The position numbers and the translations under genes were made by a program. Of a stretch of DNA of 64,000 bases, positions 18,520-32,869 are shown piece after piece (positions within the stretch are counted from its first letter, which is position 1; the number at the start of each line of letters is the position of its first letter). This stretch comes from Heliocidaris tuberculata (lineage: Eukaryota > Echinodermata > Echinoidea > Camarodonta > Echinometridae). The DNA lies in NCBI GenBank assembly GCA_025618425.1, contig CM046845.1:33630277-33694276 (forward strand). Reading direction: 5' to 3'. The notes under the pieces are model-generated. The model saw nothing but the letters and a program-made list of their open reading frames with translations. It had not been told where the DNA came from and did not search any database.

Positions 18520-21500
18520 TGTAGGGAGGGGGCAGAGCGATTGACATTCCTTTTTCACATCTCACACAACACAGGGTTAAAGTTGGTAACACCAACCCTG
18601 TTTATATAAAAAGACTTATTCTAAATTTCTTTGGATTGAACCCCCCCCCCCCCCCCCCCCCCGAGTAAAACAACGGCATCACATGAGCAGATTCTCCTTT
18701 CATTACATGCGTCCAACCTTACATTTGCATTATTCTGTTATTGACAGCAGGTAGTTATATCACGTAACCTTGGTGGAACAGAACGGTCATTAGGCATTAT
18801 AATATACAAAAATTACTACCCTATTCAATCTCAAGCAAAAGGTAAAAAACAAAACAAAACAAAAAACATCGGTGTATAATTTAACCTGAATATTAGATGT
18901 ACGCAAAATATGACGTAAAATGATAGTTGGCCACTATAGGCCCTGTTACCTTGCGTGATTTAACTGGTAACTATGGTTACACTTAATTGATGTAACCAGA
19001 AGAAAAAAGATATCTGGGGTTCACTTTAAAAAATAACAACAAACAAACAAACAAACTAACATACCCTTATTCATGGAGATAACCAATATAGAGTATCGTT
19101 TGATTTTATTTTCTATCTTTTTTATTCTTTTTTTTTTTGGTTTGGAGAATAAGGTACGAAACTGTCACTTGCTCCCTTTTTAGCTCATGCAAGCATGCAT
19201 GGTGAGCAGTCAGGCGCTATAGCGGAATTTCAATCTTGACAAAAAGAGTGGGAAAATTGCTGTAAAATCAGGCATTAATGATGGTTTCTACAGTTAGTCG
19301 TAAATGAATTGTTGATTCACGACACCAGGTGCTGAGGGTTGCTATTGATCGTATGGTCTTTCTGTACGACTAGACATGTCTGTGTTCCAGATGATGTATT
19401 TTGGGGTGTTTTTCATATACTTTCACCGTCCTGGTGCTGCTCTGTGTATGAACCAAACTAGTAACAATTAGGTCCGACAAACTATATGGTGGTGATGTAG
19501 GTGTCGGGAATCGGGATACTTAAATTCGAATACACGTATATTCAAGATCAATTACCTCCTTACGAATTTTAAGTGAAATTTGATAACAATAATAATCAAC
19601 GATTTCGAAATTTCCTTTTTTGCCCTTATAAACAATACGTATTTTGCATTATGATTTAAAACATGAATATGTCACAAATATGGCTGAAGTTGTTACTCAT
19701 TACGCAACTACAAATGTATTCTTTACTTGCATGGGCACACCCCGGACAAACTTTCTTTCAAATAGTTCACTTTATATTGGTATCAAACTGTTTAATGAAC
19801 TCCCAGAGTCAATCCGCTTATATAGCAAGTATAACTTAAATATATTTACCAGATTAATTTCTCAATTATACCCCCACCCTTTGGTATATACATGTACTTT
19901 TTGTTAAATTTTTGTTTAACTTGCTTTATATTTCTCTTTTCTGTACTTTCATTTTTAGAAATATTATGTATTGTTTTGTTTAATTTGTATTTTATCTGTT
20001 TATTTATATGTATTTTAATGTACCATGTACGGACATGCTGACAAACAGCTATGCCAAGCTGAAAGCATGTTTTTTGATCACCGTATTTAAATGAATAAAC
20101 TGAAACTGAAACTGATATTCTGAGAATTATTTGAGTTGTTACTGTATAAATTTCGGTGTGTCATATTCACCTAGAATATCAGGGGTCATGTGATTTATCA
20201 AATAAGACCGGTATCTCTCTTATTTTCATAACTAGAGGTCGGACCGCAAATCTGTTTTACATAATTATTCCTACTTAGTTCGATCAACATTAACATGTAG
20301 ATGATAAATTAGCCGACCACAACTGACTTATATTTTATTATCCGTCTGAGAAAGATATATGAGAAAAGAGTAATCCCTCTGCCATCAGGATTTAATTTTG
20401 CAGTGAGTGACCTCAGTAGGGCTAATTCTTGGTCAGATTCACCTATATGATCATGATGACTCCGGTAAAGGCAATTCATAGATTGATAAAGATATATTAT
20501 GATTATTTTCCATCACATTTATAGTGAAAGAAAAGACAGCCAAACAGAAACGGGACAGATAATGATTGTCAGATATAGCTGAAGACGCTGAAATTGCAGG
20601 CAGGGAATATATTAAGATACTCATCCTGAAATGATAAAAAAATGTAACACAGTCGCACAGACTTTCAAAATATCAACCCAAGGCAATTTCATTAGCTTTG
20701 TGCATCACCTTTTGAATGTGCGAACATTATAATACAGGCAATACAATAGGGTAATTGCATGGCCCTTGAATTGATTTCTTGAAGTCTTTGAGATCGTTGC
20801 TTGAATCGATTATAATTTCACATTCTCAGTTACGTGGGAATATAGAAAAATTTATATGGGCTTATTTTGAACAGAAGAAACACCGTAAATGGTAAATGTT
20901 GAGGATGCATAATGATATACGGTGGATGACTAATATAGTAGCGATTAGCGAAGAATTAGAGAGAGAGAGAAAACCTGGGCCCCGTTGCATAAAATTTACC
21001 ATTAATGGTAACTTTCCCATCAATGGTAACTCCCATGGAAATCTTAATTGATTTTGATTGGCTGTTGGGTGATGTTACCATGGTAGTTACCACTGATAGC
21101 AGAGTTACCATTAACGGTGACTTTGCCATCAATGGTAACTCCCATAGAAACCTTGATTTTGATTGGCTGTTGAGTGATGTTACCATGGTAGTTACCATTG
21201 ATAGCAGAGTTACCATTAATGGTAAGTTTTATGCAACGGGGCCTGGTTGGTCAAGTTAGTCGAGTTTAGTTTCCTGAAAGCATAATTTGTTAGATTTGCC
21301 GATTCGCAAAATTCATAGTCTGTTCATTTCTTATGGAAAATCATTCTTTGAAAAATATGGTTGAATAATGATTCATTACAAAGAACCTGCTGCTTTAGAA
21401 AATACTATGAGTTCCTATGAATGGATATGGGAATTTATGTTTTACTCACCATCGAGATGTTTTATACAAAACTACGATGGATAATAATAATATTCGTATA

Positions 21501-22038
21501 TTTTGTGGAAGAACGATGCTTATTAAATTAATTTTATTTTATTCAGCTCAATTAAAAGTAGCATTCCTTTTCTTCCAAACTGGTTTCATTAGATGAAATT
21601 CATTGTAGGTGGATAGTTTTCAAGGACTAGCCTTATAGAATATCGTTGTTGAGGATCGATAGGCAAGCCGTGTATTTTATTTGGATGCGGGCTAACTCGA
21701 GTTCGCCCTAGTGCCGAGTTAGCCCGACCCCGCCTCTGTTTCCTTCTTCACAGGATTTTTAAGTGGATTTTTATATTTTGAGATCTCGAAGTAAATCCCT
21801 CATGATTAACAAAGTCCGGAGTTGCAAAATAAAACTAGAAAGACTTGCTATTATGACGGATTATATTAGTTTTAGGGAGTAATATAAATCTATGTCACGA
21901 AAATTGATATCACACAAACAGACTGGTGAAGACTGACTGGAAATGATAATATCTACAAAATAGTAACGAGTTCAGTATTAAGGAGGAGACGGATTTGTCC
22001 CCACATTTGATATTTTGGTGTGTGTTTTTTTTGTGTGT

Positions 22039-22079
<41 letters not shown>

Positions 22080-24225
22080 TGTCTTCTGTTAGATTATAAG
22101 TATTTCTGAAGCTTTTTGACAATTTTAGAAAAATACATGGAGAAAATGGATACTTTATAGTTGACTTACTTCTCTCTTATTATTATGCAAAGGATGGGAG
22201 GGGAAATCCACTCAAGTTTAGGTGTCATATTAGGGATCAAGTCTTCCTCTGGCTTGAAACCATCACAAGTTCACAACTATAGTGGAATCCAATCCAAAGG
22301 AGAAGCTGAATTATATATATACTCTTTTAAAAATGGTTTCCAGTATAAGTTGAGCGTAAATAACGAAGTGATCCCCAATGAGATTCCCACCAAATAAAAA
22401 GCCAGTTCGTAATTAGTCATGAATTGTATTACCGAACGAACAGCATTGTATTACCGAACGCGCATAGTTAAGCGCCTAAAATGGCTTTCATAAGCATGGG
22501 ACTCACGCGCGTATGTTCACCATACACAGAGAACAAACACGGGGCAGAAGATCACCAAATGAGGCAAAAAACATAAGTAATATCTTATAACCTGCTCTCT
22601 CGTCACCCCAGTCGTCACCCCGTTTGCCCAAAATCGGGGTAGGCTGTGTGTTTTTCTTTTTCCCATAGGGGGCACACGCTCGGTAATACAATACCCTTTT
22701 TCAAGGGACCAAAACGCCGCGTCGTTGGGAAGGTGTTTGCTCGGAAGGGAATACCGTATTAAATCTACGTTGTCTTTTTCAAATTCCACCAACATCTTTT
22801 TCTGTAGGACTTTAAGAATTCATTACGTAAGTTTGACAGATATTCATTTGATATTTTATTTGCTATGGTTGATTTTCTGAAAAGTGTTCGGTAATAGAAT
22901 CCACTTCCATACATGGTATAAAATAATGACCCTGAAACATCCCCAAATTCCCAATTTTTCACGGGCACGCGCATTTGTTTTGGTTGACGTATTTCTTGTT
23001 TAACATGTAAAATCCCTACTGATGCGCGCATTGTGGTGCGTAAAATCTGCACATGGGCAAATTGTAATTATGAATTTCCAGTTTTCACTCCTATAGATCC
23101 TGCATACATTTAGAGAGTTGATTGGACGAACTATACACAGGAGGAAAAAGAATTATTATAAAAAGTTACACGAATCTTCCCTACTGATGTCCCTTTGATG
23201 GGGGGGGGGGGGGGGGGGCTTCCCTTACCTAATATCATACAAGGTGCAATTCGATGCTCAATATGAATTCATCGAACATCGTATGATTTATTTTCTCTTT
23301 CTCTTCAAACATATACATACTTGCACTTGTTAGTATTTCTTATATAAACTTAAGAAGAATTGCATGTGTCGAAATGTATTAGCTCAGTCACTCATTCAGG
23401 TAATTAATTATTTCCATTCTCTTTCTAAGCATGATGTAAAGGATGACGTGATATTGACATAATTTTGATATAACGAAGTTTCTCCATCTATTCTTTCCGT
23501 GACAAACAGAAATTTCTTATAACATTAAAATTTCATTGATTTGAGAATTACGCAACTTAAAAATATATTAAAATAATATTAAAATAAAAGGGTCAAAATC
23601 TTAAGATACAAATTTGTTTTGATATAGCTCGATCCGACAGAGACTGATAAATTGATTAATGCAGCATGTAAATTCATTCGCCAGTAACTCTTTAACCTCC
23701 GATTCTGCAAGACCTTAGTTCGTGATAAGATATCTCCTGTACTTACAATTATCTAAAAAAATACTTTGATGTTTTGTCGGTGGAGGGGTGCAAGGAAGGA
23801 ATGTGGCCGGATTCATCATTTTTGCAATGTAGGAATAATTGAGCTTTTCATTAACCTTCATCATATTCACAGAGAAATAGCGCGATGTATCAGCTTGATG
23901 AGAAGCTCATGCAAGGTCATTTCCATCAAATTATCTCGATGGAATTTCATTGTTCTCCTTTATTCAATTCGTTTTAGAGCGAATCCCTACAGTGAACCAT
24001 CTTCTGGAGAAGTGTTTATTTGAACAAGTTAAGTCCTTGAATTGAGAGTGCATTGATGTTCCTTGAGTAGAGATAGGTATGGTGTTCAAAAAGGGTTTCT
24101 GATATCTCTGAAATCTTATATTCATCTTCATAATAATGATGATGATGATGACGGTAATGATAATAATAATAATAATCATAATGATAATAAGAAGCAGAAA
24201 AAGAAATATGGTTATAATAATAATG

Positions 24226-24271
<46 letters not shown>

Positions 24272-24304
24272 TAATAATAATATAATAATAACAATAATAA
24301 TAAT

Positions 24305-24336
<32 letters not shown>

Positions 24337-26605
24337 GTTATTAATAATAATAACAATAATATTAATATTAATAATAATAATAATAATAATGATAATAACA
24401 AAATAATAATATTAATGTATTATAATATGTGTATGAATGTATCATAATTCAAGCCGAATTAACATTTGTAAAAAAAAACAAGTAAAAATAAAAGTGACTT
24501 GCACAATTACATGCCTCAATTATACACTATACAAAATGAAAACTATTTCCTTAAATATAGGCCTAATTCACGAACAGTAAAATATAGCCCTTTTTTAATT
24601 TTCAAAAACAATTTTATTATGCAATATTCCGGTACGTGATTTATTCCTTGTCCCCTCTATTAATACTGTCTATAGCCATTCACTTTCCTTCATTTTATCT
24701 TTATCTATATTTGTATACAATATATAATGAAGTTTCATCCCCTGCAAACTAAAATAATAAAGCAGAAAATAACGTAAGTAATGGATAGCTCACGAAGATT
24801 CATGGACAAATTACAATAAACAAAGATATATGAAAAGAGAAGCGCATTTATAGACGTAGGCTTTATGGTATACAGGTTATTATTCACAAACTCATTTTAT
24901 ATCAAGAAATTAGTATCGTTGCAGAGCGGATATTGTGCTGTGCTGGTATCGGAGACATCAGACAGTAATGGATTTCTAGGTTTTACAAACATGTACAGTG
25001 CGTCCCAGAACAGTTCGAAAACATCTCCCCACATAAATATTTCAAAATATTTGTAGGAAATTTTCATACATGACTGTGTAAAACTTAGGGTGTCTTTTAT
25101 TAAATGGCAGCAAAAAACCTGTGAATCTTTTAAGCTCGGGTGAGCAAATTTGTATTTGTTCTGGTATTAACAAATTTTAGTTGACAGGTTGACAGTTGGA
25201 AAAAGTCTTCCAAAATAAACATTTCAAAATATGTTCATGAAATTTTGACACCTATGGAAATCTTAGAGTCTCTCCTTTCAAATAATACCAAAATATCTAA
25301 TGACTATGTTGAATTAGCTAAATCCATTGTTGATATAAATGGTGCAAAATCCATGGTCGACAAAAAAAAAATGATTCTAGCTGGTATTAGCAAAACTGAG
25401 AGTCTTTGAAAAGGCTTAGAAATTTTCATATTCTGATCATTAAAATGCAATTTATGAAAGAATAGGCTTTGTTTTCTTTAGATCGTGACATATTCCATCA
25501 AAACTTTATGGTTGACTGAGAAAGCCAACTTAAATTAAGAACTCGCCAAAATTAATAATTTCAAACACTTGATAAAGTAGCTAATTGCTCACTGAAGCAT
25601 AAACATGTTGACGAGATACATAAGTACATACAGAGAACAGAACCTGTTTTTCATGAATTGTCGATTATTGATCAAAAAGTGAAAATTTCTAAGCATTTTC
25701 ATGACTCTCAACTTTTCTAATACCAGCCAAAACAAAAACAAATTCTTATCCAATCTGGATTTTGCACCTTTTTCACAAATTTGGCCTTTGCTCACTCGAG
25801 CTTACGATATCGCCAGATCTGTTGGTGTCATTTAATAAAAGAGACACTAAGCTCTCCACAGGTATGAAATTTAGCTTCAAATAATATCTTGAAATATTTA
25901 TTTTAAGAGATTTTTTCTGACTGTTAACATTTTTTCTGGGATGCACTGTATACGGATTTTTGGCTGCATAGAAAGCTGTTAGAAATCTGAATTGCTGATG
26001 GCTTGTCTTGTCATCAGAGATCCTAACAAATGACAGTAACGATGATTCCACTTTTTTCATCCTTTGAAATACTACCCACACATCAATGACTAACACTGAT
26101 TTTTGGAGTAAAAAAAAAAAGAAAAAAAAAAGAGGTTTGCATGGATTTACCAGCCAAATGATCATGATTGGGGTATGTAAAAATACAAGTCTTGTTTGTT
26201 TGTTGGATGTGTATTATATGTATATTAGCTTTCATATTTCACTGTTCTTTACAATAATTCATATCAAATTCTGAAGTTTTTAGCTATTTTTTAATGTTTT
26301 GGGGGATTGACATTAGATAAGTCAAATGGCCTGTGTTAATCCCTCCACATTTTGATTTGTTTTGCTGCTGTTTATCCATTTTCTAGTTTGTATCTACATG
26401 TATATACTTGTTCCTGATGTTTTTATTCCAATCAATTTGTGGAAAATAAATGAACTGAATTGAACTGAAAATTATTATTTTCATTATTATTATTATTATC
26501 ATAATCATCATCATCATCATTTTTATTATCATTTTTATTAAAATTATTGTTATTATTATTACTATTATTATCATCATCATCATTTTTATTATCATTTTTA
26601 ATAAA

Positions 26606-26637
<32 letters not shown>

Positions 26638-27589
26638 TATCGTCATCATCCTCATTATTATTACAGGCTTCAAGTGGACACGCCCTTAACGCGCTTTTCC
26701 ATTACTTGTACACACCCCCGACCAAGATAGCGATGATAGGAGAATTATTATCATCCGTCACTGTTCAACTCGCACAAGTCACTGGTTTGTGGAAGTTTAT
26801 CGAGGTAAGTAAAATAATCATGCAAATCATACTTTTTTTTATCCTGTTCAATTCTTTATCATTAAAAAATGAAAAACAGATTTTCAGATGCATTATTAAG
26901 TACATGTAGAATAAATAATTCTAGTATAATGCACAGTGAACATTTATGAAGATGAGGAATTACAAGTCATTGTTTATGGAAATTAGATGTTTTTTGACAT
27001 TTTCTGACAAATGAGTTGTTCAAACAACCTGAAACTTTCCTTAAATTGAATTCTACATAGCTCAATTTCAAACGAAAAACTGATTATCAACGGTTTTATT
27101 TATGAACCGTATAAGAGCTAGTGAATCAGAGCCCCCCCCCCTTTTTTTTTTTATAAACAAATTCTGTTGTGTTTTTATCCGATTGTTATACATGTATCAT
27201 ACATTTTTAAATGCCCGAAGCCTTTTGGTGGTCATCGGTCATTTTCAAAATGAAACTACTTTCTAAAATTGACAGGAGGTCAGCTAACGGCATACATGAA
27301 TATGGAAGCAAAGCAATTAAAGCAATCAACAGTCACTCATCCAGGGTGCCATTGCATAAAGACTTACTATTATAGTAACTTTGCCATCAATGGTAACTAC
27401 CATGGTAACGTTGCTCAAGAGCCAATCAAAATCCAGTATTCCATGAAAAATTACTATAATAGCAAAGTTACTATAATAGCAAGTTTTATGCAACGGCACC
27501 CTGGTCCGGTACGGAATTGACCGTACCACTTTTCAGCCTAAAAAAAAAAAAAAAAAAAATGGAGAGGGAGAAGAAAAGAGAAGAGAAAA

Positions 27590-27635
<46 letters not shown>

Positions 27636-30600
27636 AGAAAAAGAGAAGAGAAAAGAAGAAAGAAGGTGGGAGGGTGATGAATGTCATGATTATAGGCTGA
27701 TCTTAGGCTTATCACCAGCTTAATGGAAGAACACGAACATCGAAGTGACTTTGCGTTTTTTCCATTATTATGAAACGCATTGTCACATAAACCGAAGAAC
27801 AGTATATATGCCACAAAACTTGTTCATCCAATCGAAAATCTTAAAAATAATATGCTCAAGAAAGTGATAAAGAAGGAAAGGAAAAGGGGAAGAAAGAAAA
27901 AGAAGTACAAATGTGACAATTTTTTTGCTCGCTCGCTTCGCTGGAAAGTTAATATTTGGGCAAAAGGCGTCCCCCTTCGGCAATAGGCTGCAGCCCTCCC
28001 CCCCCCCCCCCCCGAGGATTTTCAAAGTTCCGATATTCGGGCAACCACCACTTCATATTTGGGCAGCAAAATGAGGTGCGAGATTCCCAGATAATAATGT
28101 AACTTCTGAATGTAACTTCTGTACATTTTCACTAGGAAAACTTACAAAAATTGCTCGCTCGCTCGCTTCGCTCGCTCGCAAAAAATTTAGAAACTGAAAA
28201 GTTGATATTGGGGCAAAAGGCGTCCCCCTTTGGCAATGGGCTGCAGCCCCCCCCCCCCCCTCCCCCCGAGGATTTTCAAAGTTCCGATATTCGGGCAACC
28301 ACCACTTCATATTCGGGCAGCGAGGAGAAAGAATATCCACATATTTGGGCAGAGAGGTTCCGAGATTACTATGTAACTTTTGTATGTAACTTCTGTACAT
28401 TTTCTCTACGAAAAGTTTTTTTTTTTAATTTGAAATTGAAAAGTTTATATTCAGGCAAAAGGCGTCAGCCTCCTCCTTCCGAAAATGGCCCTGTATGATC
28501 AAGATCTCTACATCTGTAATTTTCTTTTCTTATTATTAGGGGGAGGGGTAGGGTGCAGCATTATTGTCGGCAAATTTGGTGTCACACCCCCCCCCCCCCT
28601 TCTCCCCCATTCAAAATGTTCCCTTACACCGACACGAGGGGTTTTGTCCCTTCGAACCCCGCTTGGGGTTTCACCCCCAGACCTCCACTGAAACCGTACC
28701 ACTTTAAAATTCCTTCCGGCGAGCCTACACTCATCTGATATAAAAATCTACAAGAAAGGTTATATGACGTGTAAAAGCTTACCTTCCGATTTTGATAATG
28801 CTAATGGAATCGATATTATCTGTATTTGTATATTTATTTTGTTTAAATTTGTTAAAACTGAACTAGCTTGTAAAGCGCTAAAATACCCCCGGGTCGGCTA
28901 TATGTTAACCCGTAATTTTGGAAATAGCTCCCATGAAATAAATTATGGTGGACTTTATTTTGGAGAATTTATGGAGATGACCGGCCCAGTTAAAATGTCC
29001 AGGCCCAAAACAAACCCGTGAACGTCACTTACCAGCCGATAAAAATAATGAGGCATATCATCCGAATTATTTGGGTTATATTTTATATCTATATATATCT
29101 AATATATTTAATATTAAATTATGATTATTGCAGTCTGAATCTACATTTTTGCAGGTAAGTCAAATTCGTGAAATCAATATCAAATCGTGATCTTATTAGT
29201 AATGTTTAATTAATCATCTTTATTTCATTTGTACATGTAGGCCTACAAGTGTAAAGTTATTTTCCATGTTAGGCGCCTTGACAATCCCTTGCCCGGAATA
29301 CGTGGGCATTATTAATGTCTTAATTTTTATTGTTGTTATCAGTAATAATTATGTACTTTTGAATCCTCTTAATGTATTGGTTCAGCTAGAGAATAATCAA
29401 TGGACTACTTGATTAACTTAATAGGTTAATTCAATTTATTCGTATCGTGAAATTCAATTTATTCGTATTATGGAACCAGCTACGCACTAATGTAAAGACA
29501 TGCAGCTTCATCTGTGGACCAGTTTATGAAATTTCTGAGGTCCCATTTATTTTTTGCTAGGGAACATGGATTGAATATAGTCTCTTTGATTGGCCCAAAG
29601 ACTTTCGAGAAATCAACTCAATGGCAATTTAGAAATCCTGTTCGGATAACGTAATACGTCATTGTAATGTTCGCACATTTCTGGACAAGGCAATCAAAAT
29701 TACCTGTAAAAAGGTTGATATTTCGAAAGTCTCGATCTGTGATCGTGTTTACTGTTCAATTGGCCCAGACATAATTTATGGAGTAATGTGCATAGCGCTT
29801 TGTAACAGTAAGGAAAGGACGATGTATGAATAGGCCTAACATTTTGAATGGTATTGGATTGGATTGGATGATTTTTTTTTTTTTTTTTTTTTTCACACAG
29901 ATGGCCTATGCGTCGTCATTGATCACGCTATCCGACCGGAATCTCTTCCCGTACTTCTTCCGTACTATCGCCAGCGCTGCCGAAATCAACCTGGTTCAGC
30001 TTGCTATCATGGAGGAGTATGGCTGGACCAAGGTGGCTATTATTTACGAGACAAATGCCCTGCACGCTGGGGTAAGAATTATAGCTAAATACACAAACAG
30101 AATTTATATATACACAAGCGTAAGGAAATAACATATACAACAGCTTCGACAACTCTCGTGGAAATAAATACAATGTGAAAGGAATGAGAGAATAAAGGTT
30201 GCGTAGCTTAAAATCAAAGTTCTCAGAGCTGCCCCCCCCCCCCCTTTGAAATTCTTGCAAAGGTTGAAAAAATTCTCCGCCGGGAATCGAACCCGGGTCG
30301 TTGGCTTAGAACGCCAAAACCTTAACCACCCGACCACGGAGACGGGCCAGTAGTTTCGGCGACACCAGATGTAATTGGCCGACAGATTAACAAATCTTCA
30401 ACCTCAGTAATTCCTTTGTCGGGGGCAGGTGGGTTTTTTTTAAACAATGACAGGCCGCATGCCTAAGCTGGATCCAAGCGAATGCTTTGAGATACATGTA
30501 CATGTTAGAATAATTCTAGTGAAAGAATGATATATCATTTCTCTCACTATACTTTCCACTATATGAGTGACCACCTTAGTTATGTTTGAGGAACATTTCT

Positions 30601-32838
30601 CTTACTACCTGCATATAATCATTTCATCATCGTTTTTGTCATTTCAATGATATCAGGGAGAGGCCTTCATATTCAGACAGATCTTTGGAAAATTCCTTTT
30701 GAACAGAATGCGTGGACGTTCATTCTTGTAACTTTTTTCTGTCGGCGAAAATATAATATTCTAAGTCTCTGTTCATAATTATTCGTCATTTGGTATTTTA
30801 TAACCAACCAGGTTGGTTATAAAATCTTTTGATATAACATTAATATTTGAAAATTTGAGATTATCTAGATCACTTAGGATATAGATCATATAATACTCTT
30901 ACATATAGACATTAACATTAACATATAGACCGACATTACTTAAATCAGATTTGTATACTTTACCATCACTAATCTCCTTTCTGCATGTTTTTACTAAGCC
31001 TCTTCATATGAAAATATAATTTCTTCTTTTGTAATGAAAATGCAATCTCTTCCCGTTAATTCTAAAGTTACCACTAATCTCGAATTCACTTGGAAATCAT
31101 AGCAAAACAGACGAAATAATCAATTCCTGATACTAAACCCTCAGCAGCTTTACATAATAGAAGCTTCAAGCATAAAGCATATGGTATGTACCGACAATGC
31201 TGATGTATATTTTAAATGTCCTGGTAAAGTGATAACAAAATCTCGAGATGTTCATTTTTAGGGAGGCCACCCCTGACCCCACTACCATCAAGTGCTTCAT
31301 CTTCAGCTGTTTATTCTGCTCTGTACTTCTTTCCCCTCTTTCTTTCTTTCTCTCTCTCTCTCTCTCTCTTCCTCTCTTTGCACCTCTATCTATTTCCTGT
31401 TCCCCATTTTCAGAGTTCAAATTTCTCTTTCTCATTAATTTATAGGGGTTACGCGCTGTTTCGCAGCTATAGCCCCGTAACTTCCCCCATCTCTCATATC
31501 TAAACACTTGCTGTACATTCATATATTTTTTAAAATTTGAATTCGAATATTCATTATCGTTTATGTTTATTATCCATTAGAAGTCCCATACTTAAACCTC
31601 TTTGATTTGATTATAATTCTGAGATAAGGTTTTCTGTGTAAATTTTGTCGTTTGAATTGTTCTCTTCTTCTGATATAATTTCTAAAAAGTCATTTATGTT
31701 AATTTGGATCAGTCTTCGAACCGTTTTTACAAGGGTATATGAACCAAAACGTATTGGAATGAAATGTTATTTTGTACTGTTTCTTACGTTATGGTAGATT
31801 TTTTTTTCTCGACTTTTTAAAGATTTTTTAATAGATTTTTTTTCGACTTTTAAAAGATTTTTTTATAGATTTTTTTTTCTACTCGTATGGGTGTGTGTGT
31901 GTGGGTGTGTGTGTGTGTGTATGTGCGTGTGGGGGTGGGCGTGTGGTGGGTGTATGGGTGTGTGTGAGAGAGAGGGAGGGAGGGTGTGTGAGGGGGGGGG
32001 GCTTTGGTAATGTTTTGTTTTGGGAGGGGTATAATTTGTTTTTATGGATTTATTTCATTCTCCTTCATTTTTCTGACTCATTGTAGGCCTATAATTATGT
32101 AGGCCTATTAATTTAGGATATTTTTATTTCGTGAGTATGATTGATAACCTATGAATTGTTTTGTATGAAGTCAGTCTGTATAAGTCAGTTCCATTTTGCA
32201 ATGAAGAATTATTTTTATTATTTATACGTGTATACATGTATATACATGTGTATTAATTCCCGTGTTCATGAGGGGGGGGGGGGTATTTTATGAAAAGATT
32301 TCATTCAGAATTTCAATGTTTTCTTTAAATTTTTCGAATTTCAGTTATTCATTTATAGAACATGTTACAAGAAAATCTGTTTTAGTTGTCATATGCATTT
32401 ACTTTCATTGAAATGTTGAATTATGATTTTTGTATAATTATTGAGTGGAATCAAAATAAAGATCATTGAAAAAAAAAGTGAGGGCGTGTGTGTGCGTGTG
32501 GGGGTGTGGGTACGTGCGTGGGGGTATGTGTGTGTGTGCGTATGTGCGCCCATTTAAAGCGATGACATAGGCATGAACTGTACATTCGGACCGATGACAC
32601 ACAGCGAACCGATGACGTCATCGGTTGGCAGACCTGCGCAGTGAGACCCAAATTACATGCTTTTGCATATAGGGGTAGGTCATCAGTTAGTATTACGCGA
32701 ACAAGTCGTCGGTTGTATAGAAACATTTCAGACGGGTCATCGGTTATGCGGTTGAATTCTACACACACAGGTCATCGGTTATGCGGTCAAATTCTAGGTT
32801 GAAAAAGATGTCATCGGTTCTTATGCGCGCACATGTAT

Positions 32839-32869
<31 letters not shown>

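Noticed and set aside
24994..25950. Possible protein-coding gene in receptor intron 1
   Set aside because: Frames are short and mirror each other across an inverted-repeat transposon.
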